Below are positions 17,297-26,325 of a stretch of DNA of 42,357 nt, piece by piece (positions within the stretch are counted from its first letter, which is position 1; each line of letters begins with the position of its first letter). The stretch spans positions 1 through 42,357 of the forward strand of contig NZ_SMKF01000029.1 in assembly GCF_004348325.1 (NCBI RefSeq), given 5' to 3'. The notes below the pieces were generated by a model. It worked only from the letters and a program-made list of their open reading frames with translations. It was not told the origin of the DNA and did not search any database. Made by a program: the position numbers and the translations under genes. The stretch is from Micromonospora sp. KC213. GTDB taxonomy: Bacteria; Actinomycetota; Actinomycetes; Mycobacteriales; Micromonosporaceae.

Positions 17297-18364
17297 TCAG
17301 CCGGCGGCCGGGGTGGTGTCGCCAGGCCCGTGCACCCGGGCCACCCAGGCGTCCGGGTCGCCCAGTTCGTCGAGGCGGGGCAGGGTCAGCGGGGAATCGA
17401 AGATCTTGTTGAAGCCGGCCATGCCGACCCGCTCGACCACCCCGTGCACGAAGGTGCGGCCCTCGGCGTACTGGCGCAGCTTGACGTCCACGCCCAGGAG
17501 CCGGCGGATCGCCTTCTCCAGCGGGTTGCCGGCCTCCCGGCGCCGGTTGAACCCCGCCCGGATCTGTTCGACGCTGGGGATGACCTGCGGGCCGACGCCG
17601 TCCATGACGAACTCGGCGTGCCCCTCCAGCAGGGTCATCAGGGCGGTGAGCCGGTCCAGCACGGCCCGCTGCGCGGGGGTCTGCACGATGTCGAGGACGC
17701 TGGCACGGCTGTGCGGATCCTTCACCGCGTCGGAGAGGGTGCTCACCCCCCGGCGCAGCCGCTCCAGCAGGTGCTCCCCGCCCTGCGAGGCGTCCACGAA
17801 CGCCTGCACCTCACCCAGGAAGTACGCCCGCATCCACGGCACGGCGGTGAACTGGGTGCGGTGGGTGACCTCGTGCAGGCAGACCCAGAGCCGGAAGTCG
17901 CGCGGGTCGGCTGCCAGCTTCCGCTCGACCTCGACGATGTTGGGCGCGACCAGCAGCAACTGCCCGGGGTCGGCGGAGAAGACCTCGTACTGACCGAGGA
18001 CCCGCCCGGAGAGGTAGGCCAGCACGGTGCCGGCCTGCACCCCGGTCACCCGGGAGCCGACCGCCTCGGTGAGCGGACCGGGTTGCTTGTCACCGGAGAG
18101 CCGGCTGACCAGCGGCGTGATCACCTCGCGCAGCCCGGCGATGTTGGTCGCCGCCCAGTCCCGCCGGTCCACCACCCGCACCGGCGGGTGGGCCACCTGC
18201 GAACGCAGTCCGGTGTAGTCGGCGACGTGCCCGGCCGCCTCGTCGGTGAGCCGCCGCAGGTCGCCGACCGCCTCGGCGGCCTCCGCGTACGACACCCGCG
18301 GGCCCGACTTGCCCAGCGCCCCCGCGGTCGCGGCGGCCAGATCCCAGTCCACGAACTGCGCCAT
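17297..18364 (-). CDS. DUF2342-type zinc-dependent metalloprotease
   Basis: A 355-residue protein of the actinobacterial DUF2342 family, sometimes annotated as a coenzyme F420 biosynthesis-associated protein. The zinc motif is HEVTH in VCLHEVTHRTQF, and a second conserved segment LEGHAEFVMDGVG supplies the probable further metal ligand. It has no signal peptide (MAQFVDWDLAAATAG), so it acts in the cytoplasm; the substrate is unknown. The frame stays open upstream, but that part is low-complexity and family members start near MAQFVDW. It sits between dacB (83-base gap) and tilS (10-base gap), its usual place in this phylum. Confidence 0.9.
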   Translation of the reverse strand: MAQFVDWDLAAATAGALGKSGPRVSYAEAAEAVGDLRRLTDEAAGHVADYTGLRSQVAHPPVRVVDRRDWAATNIAGLREVITPLVSRLSGDKQPGPLTEAVGSRVTGVQAGTVLAYLSGRVLGQYEVFSADPGQLLLVAPNIVEVERKLAADPRDFRLWVCLHEVTHRTQFTAVPWMRAYFLGEVQAFVDASQGGEHLLERLRRGVSTLSDAVKDPHSRASVLDIVQTPAQRAVLDRLTALMTLLEGHAEFVMDGVGPQVIPSVEQIRAGFNRRREAGNPLEKAIRRLLGVDVKLRQYAEGRTFVHGVVERVGMAGFNKIFDSPLTLPRLDELGDPDAWVARVHGPGDTTPAAG

Positions 18365-18447
18365 GAACCCACCGTACCCGCGGCGGAACACCCCGGCCGG
18401 GCGTGCGGCCGGCCCGGGCGGCCACCGGAGCCCGCGCCGCGGGTGGG

Positions 18448-20094
18448 TCAGCGGCAGCCGCAGCTCGCCAGGGCGCCGGTGATCCGGTCGAGCGCCTGCC
18501 GGGTGGGGTCGGTGTCGCCGACCGCCCGGTCGGTGAGCACGGCGAAGCTGAGCAGCCGCCCCTCGGCGGTGGTGACCAGCCCGGCGATGGAGTGCACGCC
18601 GGTCAGCGTGCCGGTCTTGGCCCGTACCGCACCGGCCCCGGCCCTGGTCGCGGCCACCCGGTACCGGCCGCCGAGGGTGCCGGACCAGGCGGCGACCGGC
18701 AGGCCGCCGAAGATCGCGGCGAGTTCCGGGTGCCGGCCGTTGCCGGCGAGCGCGATCAGGTCGGTCAACAGGGACGGGCTGATCAGGTTCTGCCGGGACA
18801 GGCCGCTGGCGTCGGCGAGGCGGATCTCGTCGGCCGGCAACCCCAGCTCGGCGACCACCGCGTCCATCGCCGCCGCCCCACCGGCGAACGAGGCCGGCTG
18901 GTTGCGGGCCAGCGCCACCTGCCGGGCCAACGCCTCGGCGATCACGTTGTCGCTGTCGCTGATCATGATGTCGACCAGCCGGATCATCGGAAGCGACTCG
19001 ACCTTGCCCAGCTCGGTGCCGGGCGCCGGGGCGGCACCGGTGGACCCGCCGGCCTCCGCCGGGGCTTTCCCCTTCCCCACCCGGGCGTCGTCGCCGAGGC
19101 CGAGCAGCCGGGCGAACGCGCGCCCGGCCGCGAGGTCCGGCTGGGCGAAGCGCACCGCCGCGCCGTTCGTGTCGTCGAAGGTCCGCCGGGCGGTCGCCGG
19201 ATCGCGTCGCGCGCCGTCGGTCATCAGCGCGGTGATCGACGCGCCGTACCCGCCGGTCGGGATGTCGTCGTCCCAACCGGGGCCCTGCACCGGCCCGGGG
19301 AAGAGCGTGGAGTCGACCGTCACCCTGGTCGGTGCCGTCCCGCCGAGCGCCTGCTTCACCTGCTTGGCGAGGGTGTCGAGGCGGGCCGCGCCGGGGTAGA
19401 AGCCGTCGCCGTTCACCGCCAGGGTGGGATCGCCGCCACCGACGAGTACCACCTCGCCGGGGGTGGCTCCGGCGACCGCCCGGGTGGGGATTCGATGGCC
19501 GGGACCGCGCGCCGCCAGCACGGTCACCCCGGTGACCAGCTTGGTCACCGAGGCGGGCACGGTGCCGTCGTCGCCGCCCCGCGCGTAGAGCGATTGCCCC
19601 GTCGTCACGTCGGTCACCGACACGTTGACCCGGCTGCCGAGCACGGCCTGCCCGAGCAGCGGCTCGATGGCGGCGCGTACCCCGTCGGGGGTGGGCTGCG
19701 GGGCGGTGGCGTCCGGCCCGGCGAGCACCGGCACCGGGTCCGGCTCGGGGGTCCGGGCGGTCGACGGCGCGGCGGCCGGGTCACCGAACCACCCGGCGAC
19801 CGGGCCGGGGCGGATCACCACGGCGGCCCCCGCCAGCGCCAGGAGCACGACGGCGAGCAACGCGACCGGCAGCAGCCGGCGGCGGCGCGGCGGCGCGGGC
19901 GGGGCCGCGGGCCCCGCGCCCACGGGCAGCGCGGACATCGGGGCGGCCACGGGCGGAGGAGCCGGGGCCGGGGATCGGTCCGACGGGTGCGCCCCCGGCA
20001 CCCGGACCCGCCCGGTGGCACCGCCGGAAGCGGGTCGCTGCGACCCACGTCCGGCAACCTCCTCCGGGCGGTAGTGTGAATCTTCCCTCCCCAC
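18448..20094 (-). CDS. dacB: D-alanyl-D-alanine carboxypeptidase/endopeptidase (PBP4 class, S13)
   Basis: A low-molecular-weight penicillin-binding protein that trims peptidoglycan stem peptides outside the membrane. The 548-residue protein has a long Pro/Ala-rich cytoplasmic N-terminus, a membrane anchor ([20 protein letters not shown]), and the S13 domain with active-site SVTK, then SDN in [12 protein letters not shown], and KTG in [12 protein letters not shown] 20094 is chosen because GGAGGAGGGG lies just upstream; the TTG at 20118 would place that site inside the gene. It is divergent from ppa and followed by the DUF2342 and tilS genes, the same order as in M. tuberculosis (Rv3628-Rv3625c). 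Confidence 0.93.
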   Translation of the reverse strand: MGREDSHYRPEEVAGRGSQRPASGGATGRVRVPGAHPSDRSPAPAPPPVAAPMSALPVGAGPAAPPAPPRRRRLLPVALLAVVLLALAGAAVVIRPGPVAGWFGDPAAAPSTARTPEPDPVPVLAGPDATAPQPTPDGVRAAIEPLLGQAVLGSRVNVSVTDVTTGQSLYARGGDDGTVPASVTKLVTGVTVLAARGPGHRIPTRAVAGATPGEVVLVGGGDPTLAVNGDGFYPGAARLDTLAKQVKQALGGTAPTRVTVDSTLFPGPVQGPGWDDDIPTGGYGASITALMTDGARRDPATARRTFDDTNGAAVRFAQPDLAAGRAFARLLGLGDDARVGKGKAPAEAGGSTGAAPAPGTELGKVESLPMIRLVDIMISDSDNVIAEALARQVALARNQPASFAGGAAAMDAVVAELGLPADEIRLADASGLSRQNLISPSLLTDLIALAGNGRHPELAAIFGGLPVAAWSGTLGGRYRVAATRAGAGAVRAKTGTLTGVHSIAGLVTTAEGRLLSFAVLTDRAVGDTDPTRQALDRITGALASCGCR

Positions 20095-20136
20095 GGACCC
20101 CTCCTCCGTCCTCCGCAACAGCCTTGGGCGACACTA

Positions 20137-20149
20137 CTTCGGTCCGAAG
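20137..20149. promoter_or_regulatory. Palindrome in the dacB-ppa divergent promoter region
   Basis: CTTCGG-T-CCGAAG is a perfect 6+1+6 palindrome about 100 bases upstream of ppa and 45 upstream of dacB. TTGGGC (20124-20129) and GACTAT (20149-20154) could be -35 and -10 elements for ppa with a long 19-base spacer. A regulator site or a fortuitous hairpin are both possible. Confidence 0.3.
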
Positions 20150-20245
20150 ACTATGCGGCGTCCGGAGCCGGTGGGTGGCGATCACCCGGGCCGGGGCGTC
20201 AGTGGTTCCGTTCAGCCAACGTGGGCAGACGAGGGAGCGTGGGAG

Positions 20246-20752
20246 ATGGATTTCGACGTCACGGTTGAGATCCCGAAGGGTCACCGCAACAAGTACGAGG
20301 TGGACCACGTGACCGGCCGGATCCGGCTGGACCGCACCCTGTTCACGTCGACCCAGTACCCGGCCGACTACGGCTTCATCGAGGGCACCCTGGGCGAGGA
20401 CGGTGACCCGTTGGACGCCCTGGTGCTCGTCCCCGAGCCCACCTTCCCCGGCTGCCTGATCCGCTGCCGCACCATCGGCATGTTCCGGATGACCGACGAG
20501 AAGGGCGGCGACGACAAGGTCCTCTGCGTCCCCTACGAGGACCCCCGCCAGGAGCACCTGCGCGACATCCACCACCTGGGTGAGTTCGACCGGCTGGAGA
20601 TCCAGCACTTCTTCGAGGTCTACAAGGACCTGGAGCCGGGCAAGTCCGTCGAGGGTGCCACCTGGGTCGGTCGGGTCGAGGCCGAGGCCGAGATCGCCGC
20701 GTCGTACCGCCGGGCCAGGGAGGCCGAGGCGCGAGGCGAGTCCACGCACTGA
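20246..20752 (+). CDS. ppa: Inorganic pyrophosphatase (family I)
   Basis: Hydrolyses pyrophosphate to phosphate in the cytoplasm and so drives biosynthetic reactions forward. The 168-residue size, the signature [11 protein letters not shown] with its metal-binding aspartates, the early YEVDH and the [14 protein letters not shown] segment are diagnostic of family I enzymes. ATG 20246 has GGGAG close upstream. The gene is monocistronic, divergent from dacB, and followed by a strong symmetrical hairpin. Confidence 0.97.
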   Translation: MDFDVTVEIPKGHRNKYEVDHVTGRIRLDRTLFTSTQYPADYGFIEGTLGEDGDPLDALVLVPEPTFPGCLIRCRTIGMFRMTDEKGGDDKVLCVPYEDPRQEHLRDIHHLGEFDRLEIQHFFEVYKDLEPGKSVEGATWVGRVEAEAEIAASYRRAREAEARGESTH

Positions 20753-20763
20753 CCATCCACGTC

Positions 20764-20800
20764 GACGAAGGCCCGGGCGTTGCTGGCCCGGGCCTTCGTC
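20764..20800. terminator. Bidirectional hairpin between ppa and eccD
   Basis: A perfect 15-bp stem, GACGAAGGCCCGGGC (20764-20778) with GCCCGGGCCTTCGTC (20786-20800), has a 7-base loop. It lies 11 bases after the ppa stop and 6 bases from the convergent eccD stop, so it can serve both genes. It lacks a long T-tract, as is common in actinobacteria. Confidence 0.85.
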
Positions 20801-20806
20801 GTACGG

Positions 20807-22207
20807 TCAGCCCAACAGTCCGCGCGCGGCGTCGTAGAGGTCCAGCACCGCGCAGGCCACCGGCACCACCGCCACCACCAGTGCGGTGTCGGTCAGGTCG
20901 GCCACCCGACCCACGTACGGCGAGACCGGCCGGCGGGCGTACGTCGTACCGGCCGCCACCGCGGTCAGCGCCACCAGCAGGCCGCCCACGGCCAGCGCGA
21001 GCAGGCCCGCGTGACCGGCCCGGGCGGCGAGCAGCACCCCGAGTACCGTGGCGCCGGCCAGCCCGGCCAGCACCGGGGGCACCCGGTGTCGGACCGCCAC
21101 GAAGAGCCGGGAACGCAGCAGCAGCACCGCCGAGATCACCGCCACCAGCAGCCGCCCGGCCCCGCCCCCGGCGACCCCGAGCACGTACCCGGCGCCGACC
21201 GTGAGCACGGCGTGCCCGAGCAGCATCCCGGTGAGCATCTCCTCGGTCCGGGCCACCGCCGCGTGCACCCGGCCCCGATCCGGCAGGTCGCGTACGCCGT
21301 CGGGGCCACCGGTCGGCCCGGCCGGCAGGCTGATCGGCGGCAGCGGCATCTTGCCCAGCCGGATGGCCAGCAGCGGCAGCACGCCCAGAGCGAAGACCAG
21401 CACGCAGGCCAACACCGCCGCCGTGCCGGCCGGGTCGAGCAGCAGCCCGCCGAGAGCGGCGCCCACGCCGACCACGCCGACGGTCGCGCCGGCCACGAAG
21501 ACCCGCAGCCAGGTGGCTGCGCCGAGCAGGCCGAGCACCGCGACCAGCACCAACGCCACCGAACCGGCCAGCAGCTCGGGGGCGCCCAGCCACGGCAGTG
21601 CCCGGAACACCCCGACCGGATCTCCGGAGGAGACCGCGACGGCGCCGGCTGCGAAGGCGTACGGCAGGGCGTACCCGCCGAGGGTGGCACCGGTCGTGCC
21701 GTCCCCGTACGCCCGGGAGGCGACCGTGCCGGCGACGGCGAGCACCAGCGCCACGGTGGCCGCCACCGACCACCCGGCGCGGTGCTGCGGCCCACCGGCC
21801 AACACGGCGACCAGACCGACGGCGAGCGGTACCGCCGCACCGGCGAGCGCGGCGGCCCGGGTGGCCGGGGGTGACCAGGCGCTGCCCCGCCGGCGGGCCC
21901 CGTCAGCGATCGCCTCGACCACGTCGTCGTACTCGAGTTCCGGCCACTGCTCCCGGGCCGGCACCAGATGCAGCACCTCGCCGTCGCGGACCCCCTGCGG
22001 CAGCAGCGCCTGCGCGGTCACCAGGACGGTGCCGTCGGTGCGCCGGAGCAGCCAGCCGCCGTGCCGCTCGCCGTCGTCGGCCAACCCCTCACCGGCGTGC
22101 CGCAGCACCTCGGGCAGCAGCTCGGCCAGGGGAACCTGCTCCGGCAGGGCCACGTCGACGCGGCGCCCGGGGGCGCTGATGGTGACCTTTGCCAGCCCGG
22201 TGGTCAT
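20807..22207 (-). CDS. eccD: Type VII secretion integral membrane protein EccD
   Basis: A 466-residue core channel component of an ESX/type VII secretion system. Residues ~1-95 form the ubiquitin-like (YukD-type) cytoplasmic domain with AKVTISAPGRRVDVALPEQ. From ~115 onward about eleven hydrophobic helices follow, with the usual cytoplasmic loop RLGKMPLPPISLPAGP between helices 6 and 7, a hallmark of EccD. GGAG lies seven bases before the ATG. It is divergent from eccC, with which it forms the membrane complex. No eccB, eccE or WXG100 gene is adjacent, so the rest of the machine must be encoded elsewhere if functional. Confidence 0.9.
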   Translation of the reverse strand: MTTGLAKVTISAPGRRVDVALPEQVPLAELLPEVLRHAGEGLADDGERHGGWLLRRTDGTVLVTAQALLPQGVRDGEVLHLVPAREQWPELEYDDVVEAIADGARRRGSAWSPPATRAAALAGAAVPLAVGLVAVLAGGPQHRAGWSVAATVALVLAVAGTVASRAYGDGTTGATLGGYALPYAFAAGAVAVSSGDPVGVFRALPWLGAPELLAGSVALVLVAVLGLLGAATWLRVFVAGATVGVVGVGAALGGLLLDPAGTAAVLACVLVFALGVLPLLAIRLGKMPLPPISLPAGPTGGPDGVRDLPDRGRVHAAVARTEEMLTGMLLGHAVLTVGAGYVLGVAGGGAGRLLVAVISAVLLLRSRLFVAVRHRVPPVLAGLAGATVLGVLLAARAGHAGLLALAVGGLLVALTAVAAGTTYARRPVSPYVGRVADLTDTALVVAVVPVACAVLDLYDAARGLLG

Positions 22208-22238
22208 CGACGGTCTCCATATCGATCGGGGACGACGG

Positions 22239-22268
22239 CTGACGAACGAAGGGGACTTTACCTACCAT
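22239..22268 (+). promoter_or_regulatory. Possible eccC promoter
   Basis: CTGACG (22239-22244) and TACCAT (22263-22268), 18 bases apart, resemble a housekeeping promoter and would start transcription near 22275. This would exclude the ATG at 22267 and agrees with the GTG start at 22309. Confidence 0.4.
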
Positions 22269-22308
22269 GAGCCAGGCTCGGGTTACCGAGCGCTACAGGG
22301 AGGCCGTC

Positions 22309-25300
22309 GTGTCCACTGTCGTCATCAAACGGCCGCCGCGCCGGCCGGCGCCGGAGATCCCGGTCGGTGAGCTGCCCGTCGAGGCACCCCCCGAGATCCC
22401 GCCGGTGACCGGGGGCCGCTGGCAGCAGGCGCTGATGGTGCTGCCGATGCTGGGCGGCAGCGTGGCGATGGCGATGATGTTCGGCCGGGGCGGTGGCCCC
22501 TACTCGTACCTGGTGGGCGGGCTGTTCGGGCTCTCCTCGCTGGCGATGCTGATGACCTCCTGGGGCAGCGCCTCGGGCACCCCGAAGAAGTCCGAGATGA
22601 TGGCGGCCCGCCGGGAGTACCTGCGGCACCTCACCGCGCTGCGCCGCCGGGTCCGACAGGCCGCCGGGCAGCAGCGGGCCGGGCTCTACTACCGGCATCC
22701 CGACCCCGGGCGGCTCTGGTCGACGGTGGACAGCCACCGGGTCTGGGAGCGCCGCCCCGCCGACCCCGACTTCGCGGTGGTCCGGGTCGCCGTCGGGCCG
22801 CAGACCCTCGCCACCCCGCTGGTTCCCCCGGTCACCCGGCCGTTGGAGGAGCTGGAACCGATGACCGCCGGGGCGTTGCGGCGCTTCCTCGACGCGTACT
22901 CGGTGGTGCCGGACCTTCCGGTGGCGCTCTCGCTGCGCAGCTTCGCCCGGGTGTACGTCAAGGGTGAGCCCGGCCCCGGCGGCGCCCCGCACACCGGCTC
23001 CCCGGCCGCGCAGGCGCTGGCCCGGGCCGTGCTCACCCAGCTCGCCGTCTTCCACGCCCCGGACGAGCTGCTGATCGCCGTCTGCGCCGGCCCGGAACGG
23101 CGGGAGCTCTGGGAGTGGGTGAAGTGGTTGCCGCACGCCCATCACCCGAGCCGCACCGACGCCCTCGGCCCGGTGCGGCTGGTCACCAGCTCCGCCGCCG
23201 CGCTGGAACGCCTCCTCGACGAGGTGCTGGCCAACCGGTCTCGGTTCAATCCGGCCGGGCCGGTCACCGACGGGCCGCACGTGGTGGTGCTGCTCGACGG
23301 CGGCGACCCGACCGGCGCCGTCGACCTGACCGGCGACGGCGGCATCGACGCGGTCACCGTGATCGACCTGGACACCCCGCCGCCCCGCCTGCTCGACCGG
23401 TACGCCGTGCTGCTGGAACTGCGCGACGGGCGACTGCACTCGTGGTCGGCGGAGGAGCACGCCGAGGTGGGTGCCGCCGACCGGCTGGACCCGGCGGACG
23501 CCGAGGCGGTGGCCCGACGGCTCGCCCCGCTCCGGCTGGCCAGTACCGTCCGGGGCGGCGAGGCCGCGCCGGGGACGGAACTGGGCCTGCCCGAACTGCT
23601 CGGCATCGGCGACCCGGAGGGGTTCACCGCCGAGCAGGGCTGGACGCCCCGCGCGCCGAGGGACCGGCTGCGGGTGCCGATCGGCGTGGGCGCCGACGGC
23701 GGCGCGATCGAACTGGACCTCAAGGAGTCGGCGCAGGACGGCATGGGCCCGCACGGGCTGCTCATCGGGGCGACCGGCTCGGGCAAGTCGGAGCTGCTGC
23801 GCACGCTGGTGCTGGGGCTCGCCGCCACGCACAGCTCCGAACAGCTCAACTTCGTGCTGGTCGACTTCAAGGGCGGGGCGACCTTCGCCTCCTTCGACCG
23901 GCTGCCGCACACCGCCGCGGTGATCACCAACCTGGTCGACGCGCTGCCGCTGGTCGATCGGATGGTCGACGCCATCAACGGGGAACTGATGCGCCGGCAG
24001 GAGCTGCTGCGCCGGGCCGGCAACTTCGCCAGCCTGCGGGACTACGAGAGGGCCCGGGCCGCCGGCACCCCACTCGCCCCGCTGCCGTCGCTGCTGCTCG
24101 TCTGCGACGAGTTCTCCGAACTGCTGTCGGCCAAGCCCGATTTCATCGACCTGTTCGTCCAGATCGGACGGCTGGGCCGGTCGCTCGGCGTACATCTGCT
24201 GCTGGCCAGCCAACGCCTGGAGGAGGGGCGGCTACGCGGGTTGGACACCCACCTGTCGTACCGGATCGGGCTGCGGACCTTCTCCGCCCTGGAGTCCCGG
24301 ACGGTGCTCGGGGTGCCGGACGCGCACGAGTTGCCCCGCTCCCCCGGGCACGGGTACCTGCGGGCCGGTACCGACCCGCTGGTCCGGTTCCGGGCCGCGT
24401 ACGTCTCCGGGCCGGTACGGCGCCGGGGCGGCGCGGCCGGTGTCGGTGCGGGGAGCACACCCCGGCTGCTCACCTTCTCCACCCACCTGGTGCCGGTGCC
24501 CGAACCGGCCACGCCCGCGACGCCGCCCGCCGGGGAGGAGGAGACGGAAAGCCTGCTCGACACGCTGGTCGCCCGGCTGGCCGGGCAGGGCCCACCCGCG
24601 CACCAGGTCTGGCTGCCGCCGCTGGGCCCCTCACCCACGCTGGAGGAACTGCTCGGCCCGCCGGGCGTCGACCCGCAGCGCGGCCTCACGGTCACCAACC
24701 CCGAGCTGCACGGCGCCCTCCAGGTGCCGGTGGCGCTGGTCGACAAGCCGTTCGAGCAGCGCCGCGACCTGCTCTGGCTGGCGCTGGACGGGGCGGCCGG
24801 GCACGTCGCGGTGGTGGGCATGCCGCAGAGCGGCAAGTCGCACGCCCTGCGCACGTTGATCACCGCGCTGGCGCTCACCCACACCCCCACCGAGGCGCAG
24901 GTCTACTGCCTGGACTTCGGCGGCGGCGGGCTGGCCGCGCTGCGCGATCTGCCGCACGTGGGCGGGGTGGCCGGGCGGGCCGACCCGACGACGGTCCGGC
25001 GCACCGTCGGCGAGATCGCCGCCGTGCTGGTCGACCGGGAACGCCGCTTCGCGGAGCTGGGCGTGGAGTCGATGGCGGCCTGGCGGCAGCGACGCCGGGC
25101 GCTGGCCGCCGCCGGGCAGCCGACCGTCGACCCGTACGGCGACGTCTTCCTGGTCGTGGACGGCTGGGCCACGCTGCGCAGCGAGTACGACGACCTGGAA
25201 CCCCTGATCACCGATCTGGCCACCCGGGGTCTGTCGTACGGGGTGCACGTGGTGGCGAGCGCGGTGCGCTGGATGGACTTCCGCCCGGGGATCCGCGACC

Positions 25301-26268
25301 TGTTCGGCTCCCGCGTCGAGCTGCGCCTCGGCGACCCGTCGGATTCGGTGGCGAAGCGGCCGGCGGCGGCGACCGTGCCCGAGAAGACGCCCGGCCGGGG
25401 CGTCACCGCCCAGGGTCTGCACTTCCTCACCGCCCTGCCGCAGCTGACCGGCGCGGACCCGGGCGAGCTGGTCAAGGCGGTCGGGGCGGCGTGGTCCGGC
25501 CCGCCGGCGCCACCGGTCCGCCTGCTGCCGCCGGTGCTGCCGTACGCCGAACTGGACGTCGCCGCCGGCACCGGGCTGGCCTTCCCGGTCGGGGTGGCCG
25601 AGGCGGACCTGCGTCCGGTGCTGCTGGACTTCGTCGCCGAGCCGCACCTCATGGTCTTCGGCGACGCCGAGTGCGGCAAGTCGTCCTTCCTCCGTGCCTT
25701 GGCCACCTCGATCGCCACCCGGTTCACCCCGGAGCAGGCCCGAATCATCGTGGTCGACTACCGGCGCAGCCTGTTCAGCCTCCAGGAACTGCCGCACTGC
25801 ATCGGGTACGGCAGCGCGGCGCCGTACACCACCGAGCTGATCGAGTCGGTGTCCGGTTACATGACGGCCCGGATGCCGGGGCCGGAGGTCACCCCGGCGC
25901 AGCTGCGCGAGCGGTCCTGGTGGACCGGGCCGGAGCTGTTCGTGCTGGTGGACGACTACGACCTGGTGTCCAGCGGCCCGACGAACCCGCTGCACGGGCT
26001 GGCGGAGCATCTGCCGCAGGCCCGCGACATCGGGCTGCACCTGGTGCTGACCCGCCGGTGCGGCGGCGCGGGCCGGACCCAGTACGAGCCGATCGCGCAA
26101 CGGTTGCGGGAACTCGCCACCGCCGGTCTGGTGATGAGCGGCAGCCCGGAGGAGGGGCAACTCGTGGGCGGGGTCCGGCCGGGCCCGCTACCCCCGGGTC
26201 GAGCCCGGTTGGTGACCCGGCGGGAGGGCGTACGCCTGGTCCAGCTGGCACACCTTCCGGTGCCGTGA
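22309..26268 (+). CDS. eccC: Type VII secretion ATPase EccC (fused EccCa/EccCb form)
   Basis: The motor of the ESX system: a membrane-anchored FtsK/SpoIIIE-family ATPase that recognises WXG100-type substrates. The 1319-residue protein has an N-terminal VVIKRPPRRP segment, two helices (about 40-90) and three RecA-like domains with P-loops GATGSGKS (~487-494), GMPQSGKS (~837-844) and GDAECGKS (~1118-1125). Domain 1 has a full Walker B (LLVCDEFSEL); domain 2 has VVDGW and domain 3 has LVDDYD. GTG 22309 is chosen over ATG 22267 because CAGGGAGG lies six bases upstream and homologues begin with a VVxKRPPR motif right after the start. eccD is divergent and mycP follows after 57 bases. Confidence 0.95.
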   Translation: MSTVVIKRPPRRPAPEIPVGELPVEAPPEIPPVTGGRWQQALMVLPMLGGSVAMAMMFGRGGGPYSYLVGGLFGLSSLAMLMTSWGSASGTPKKSEMMAARREYLRHLTALRRRVRQAAGQQRAGLYYRHPDPGRLWSTVDSHRVWERRPADPDFAVVRVAVGPQTLATPLVPPVTRPLEELEPMTAGALRRFLDAYSVVPDLPVALSLRSFARVYVKGEPGPGGAPHTGSPAAQALARAVLTQLAVFHAPDELLIAVCAGPERRELWEWVKWLPHAHHPSRTDALGPVRLVTSSAAALERLLDEVLANRSRFNPAGPVTDGPHVVVLLDGGDPTGAVDLTGDGGIDAVTVIDLDTPPPRLLDRYAVLLELRDGRLHSWSAEEHAEVGAADRLDPADAEAVARRLAPLRLASTVRGGEAAPGTELGLPELLGIGDPEGFTAEQGWTPRAPRDRLRVPIGVGADGGAIELDLKESAQDGMGPHGLLIGATGSGKSELLRTLVLGLAATHSSEQLNFVLVDFKGGATFASFDRLPHTAAVITNLVDALPLVDRMVDAINGELMRRQELLRRAGNFASLRDYERARAAGTPLAPLPSLLLVCDEFSELLSAKPDFIDLFVQIGRLGRSLGVHLLLASQRLEEGRLRGLDTHLSYRIGLRTFSALESRTVLGVPDAHELPRSPGHGYLRAGTDPLVRFRAAYVSGPVRRRGGAAGVGAGSTPRLLTFSTHLVPVPEPATPATPPAGEEETESLLDTLVARLAGQGPPAHQVWLPPLGPSPTLEELLGPPGVDPQRGLTVTNPELHGALQVPVALVDKPFEQRRDLLWLALDGAAGHVAVVGMPQSGKSHALRTLITALALTHTPTEAQVYCLDFGGGGLAALRDLPHVGGVAGRADPTTVRRTVGEIAAVLVDRERRFAELGVESMAAWRQRRRALAAAGQPTVDPYGDVFLVVDGWATLRSEYDDLEPLITDLATRGLSYGVHVVASAVRWMDFRPGIRDLFGSRVELRLGDPSDSVAKRPAAATVPEKTPGRGVTAQGLHFLTALPQLTGADPGELVKAVGAAWSGPPAPPVRLLPPVLPYAELDVAAGTGLAFPVGVAEADLRPVLLDFVAEPHLMVFGDAECGKSSFLRALATSIATRFTPEQARIIVVDYRRSLFSLQELPHCIGYGSAAPYTTELIESVSGYMTARMPGPEVTPAQLRERSWWTGPELFVLVDDYDLVSSGPTNPLHGLAEHLPQARDIGLHLVLTRRCGGAGRTQYEPIAQRLRELATAGLVMSGSPEEGQLVGGVRPGPLPPGRARLVTRREGVRLVQLAHLPVP

Positions 26269-26310
26269 CCTGGCCGGCGCGGAACGACCCGTGACACGCG
26301 GGAAAACCGG

Positions 26311-26316
26311 TAATCT
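26311..26316 (+). promoter_or_regulatory. -10 element of a probable mycP promoter
   Basis: TAATCT, a strong -10 hexamer, ends nine bases before the mycP ATG, and no ribosome-binding site precedes that ATG. This suggests a separate, nearly leaderless mycP transcript inside the locus. The -35 is unclear. Confidence 0.4.
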
Positions 26317-26325
26317 CCCAGCAGC

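Noticed and set aside
22267..22308. ATG 22267 as the eccC start
   Set aside because: It falls within a likely -10 element, lacks a ribosome site and adds residues before the VVIKRPPR motif that normally begins EccC.
23115..26294. Second long + strand frame (1059 codons) inside eccC
   Set aside because: It is an Arg/Gly/Pro-rich out-of-frame translation of eccC, whose true frame has three clear P-loops.
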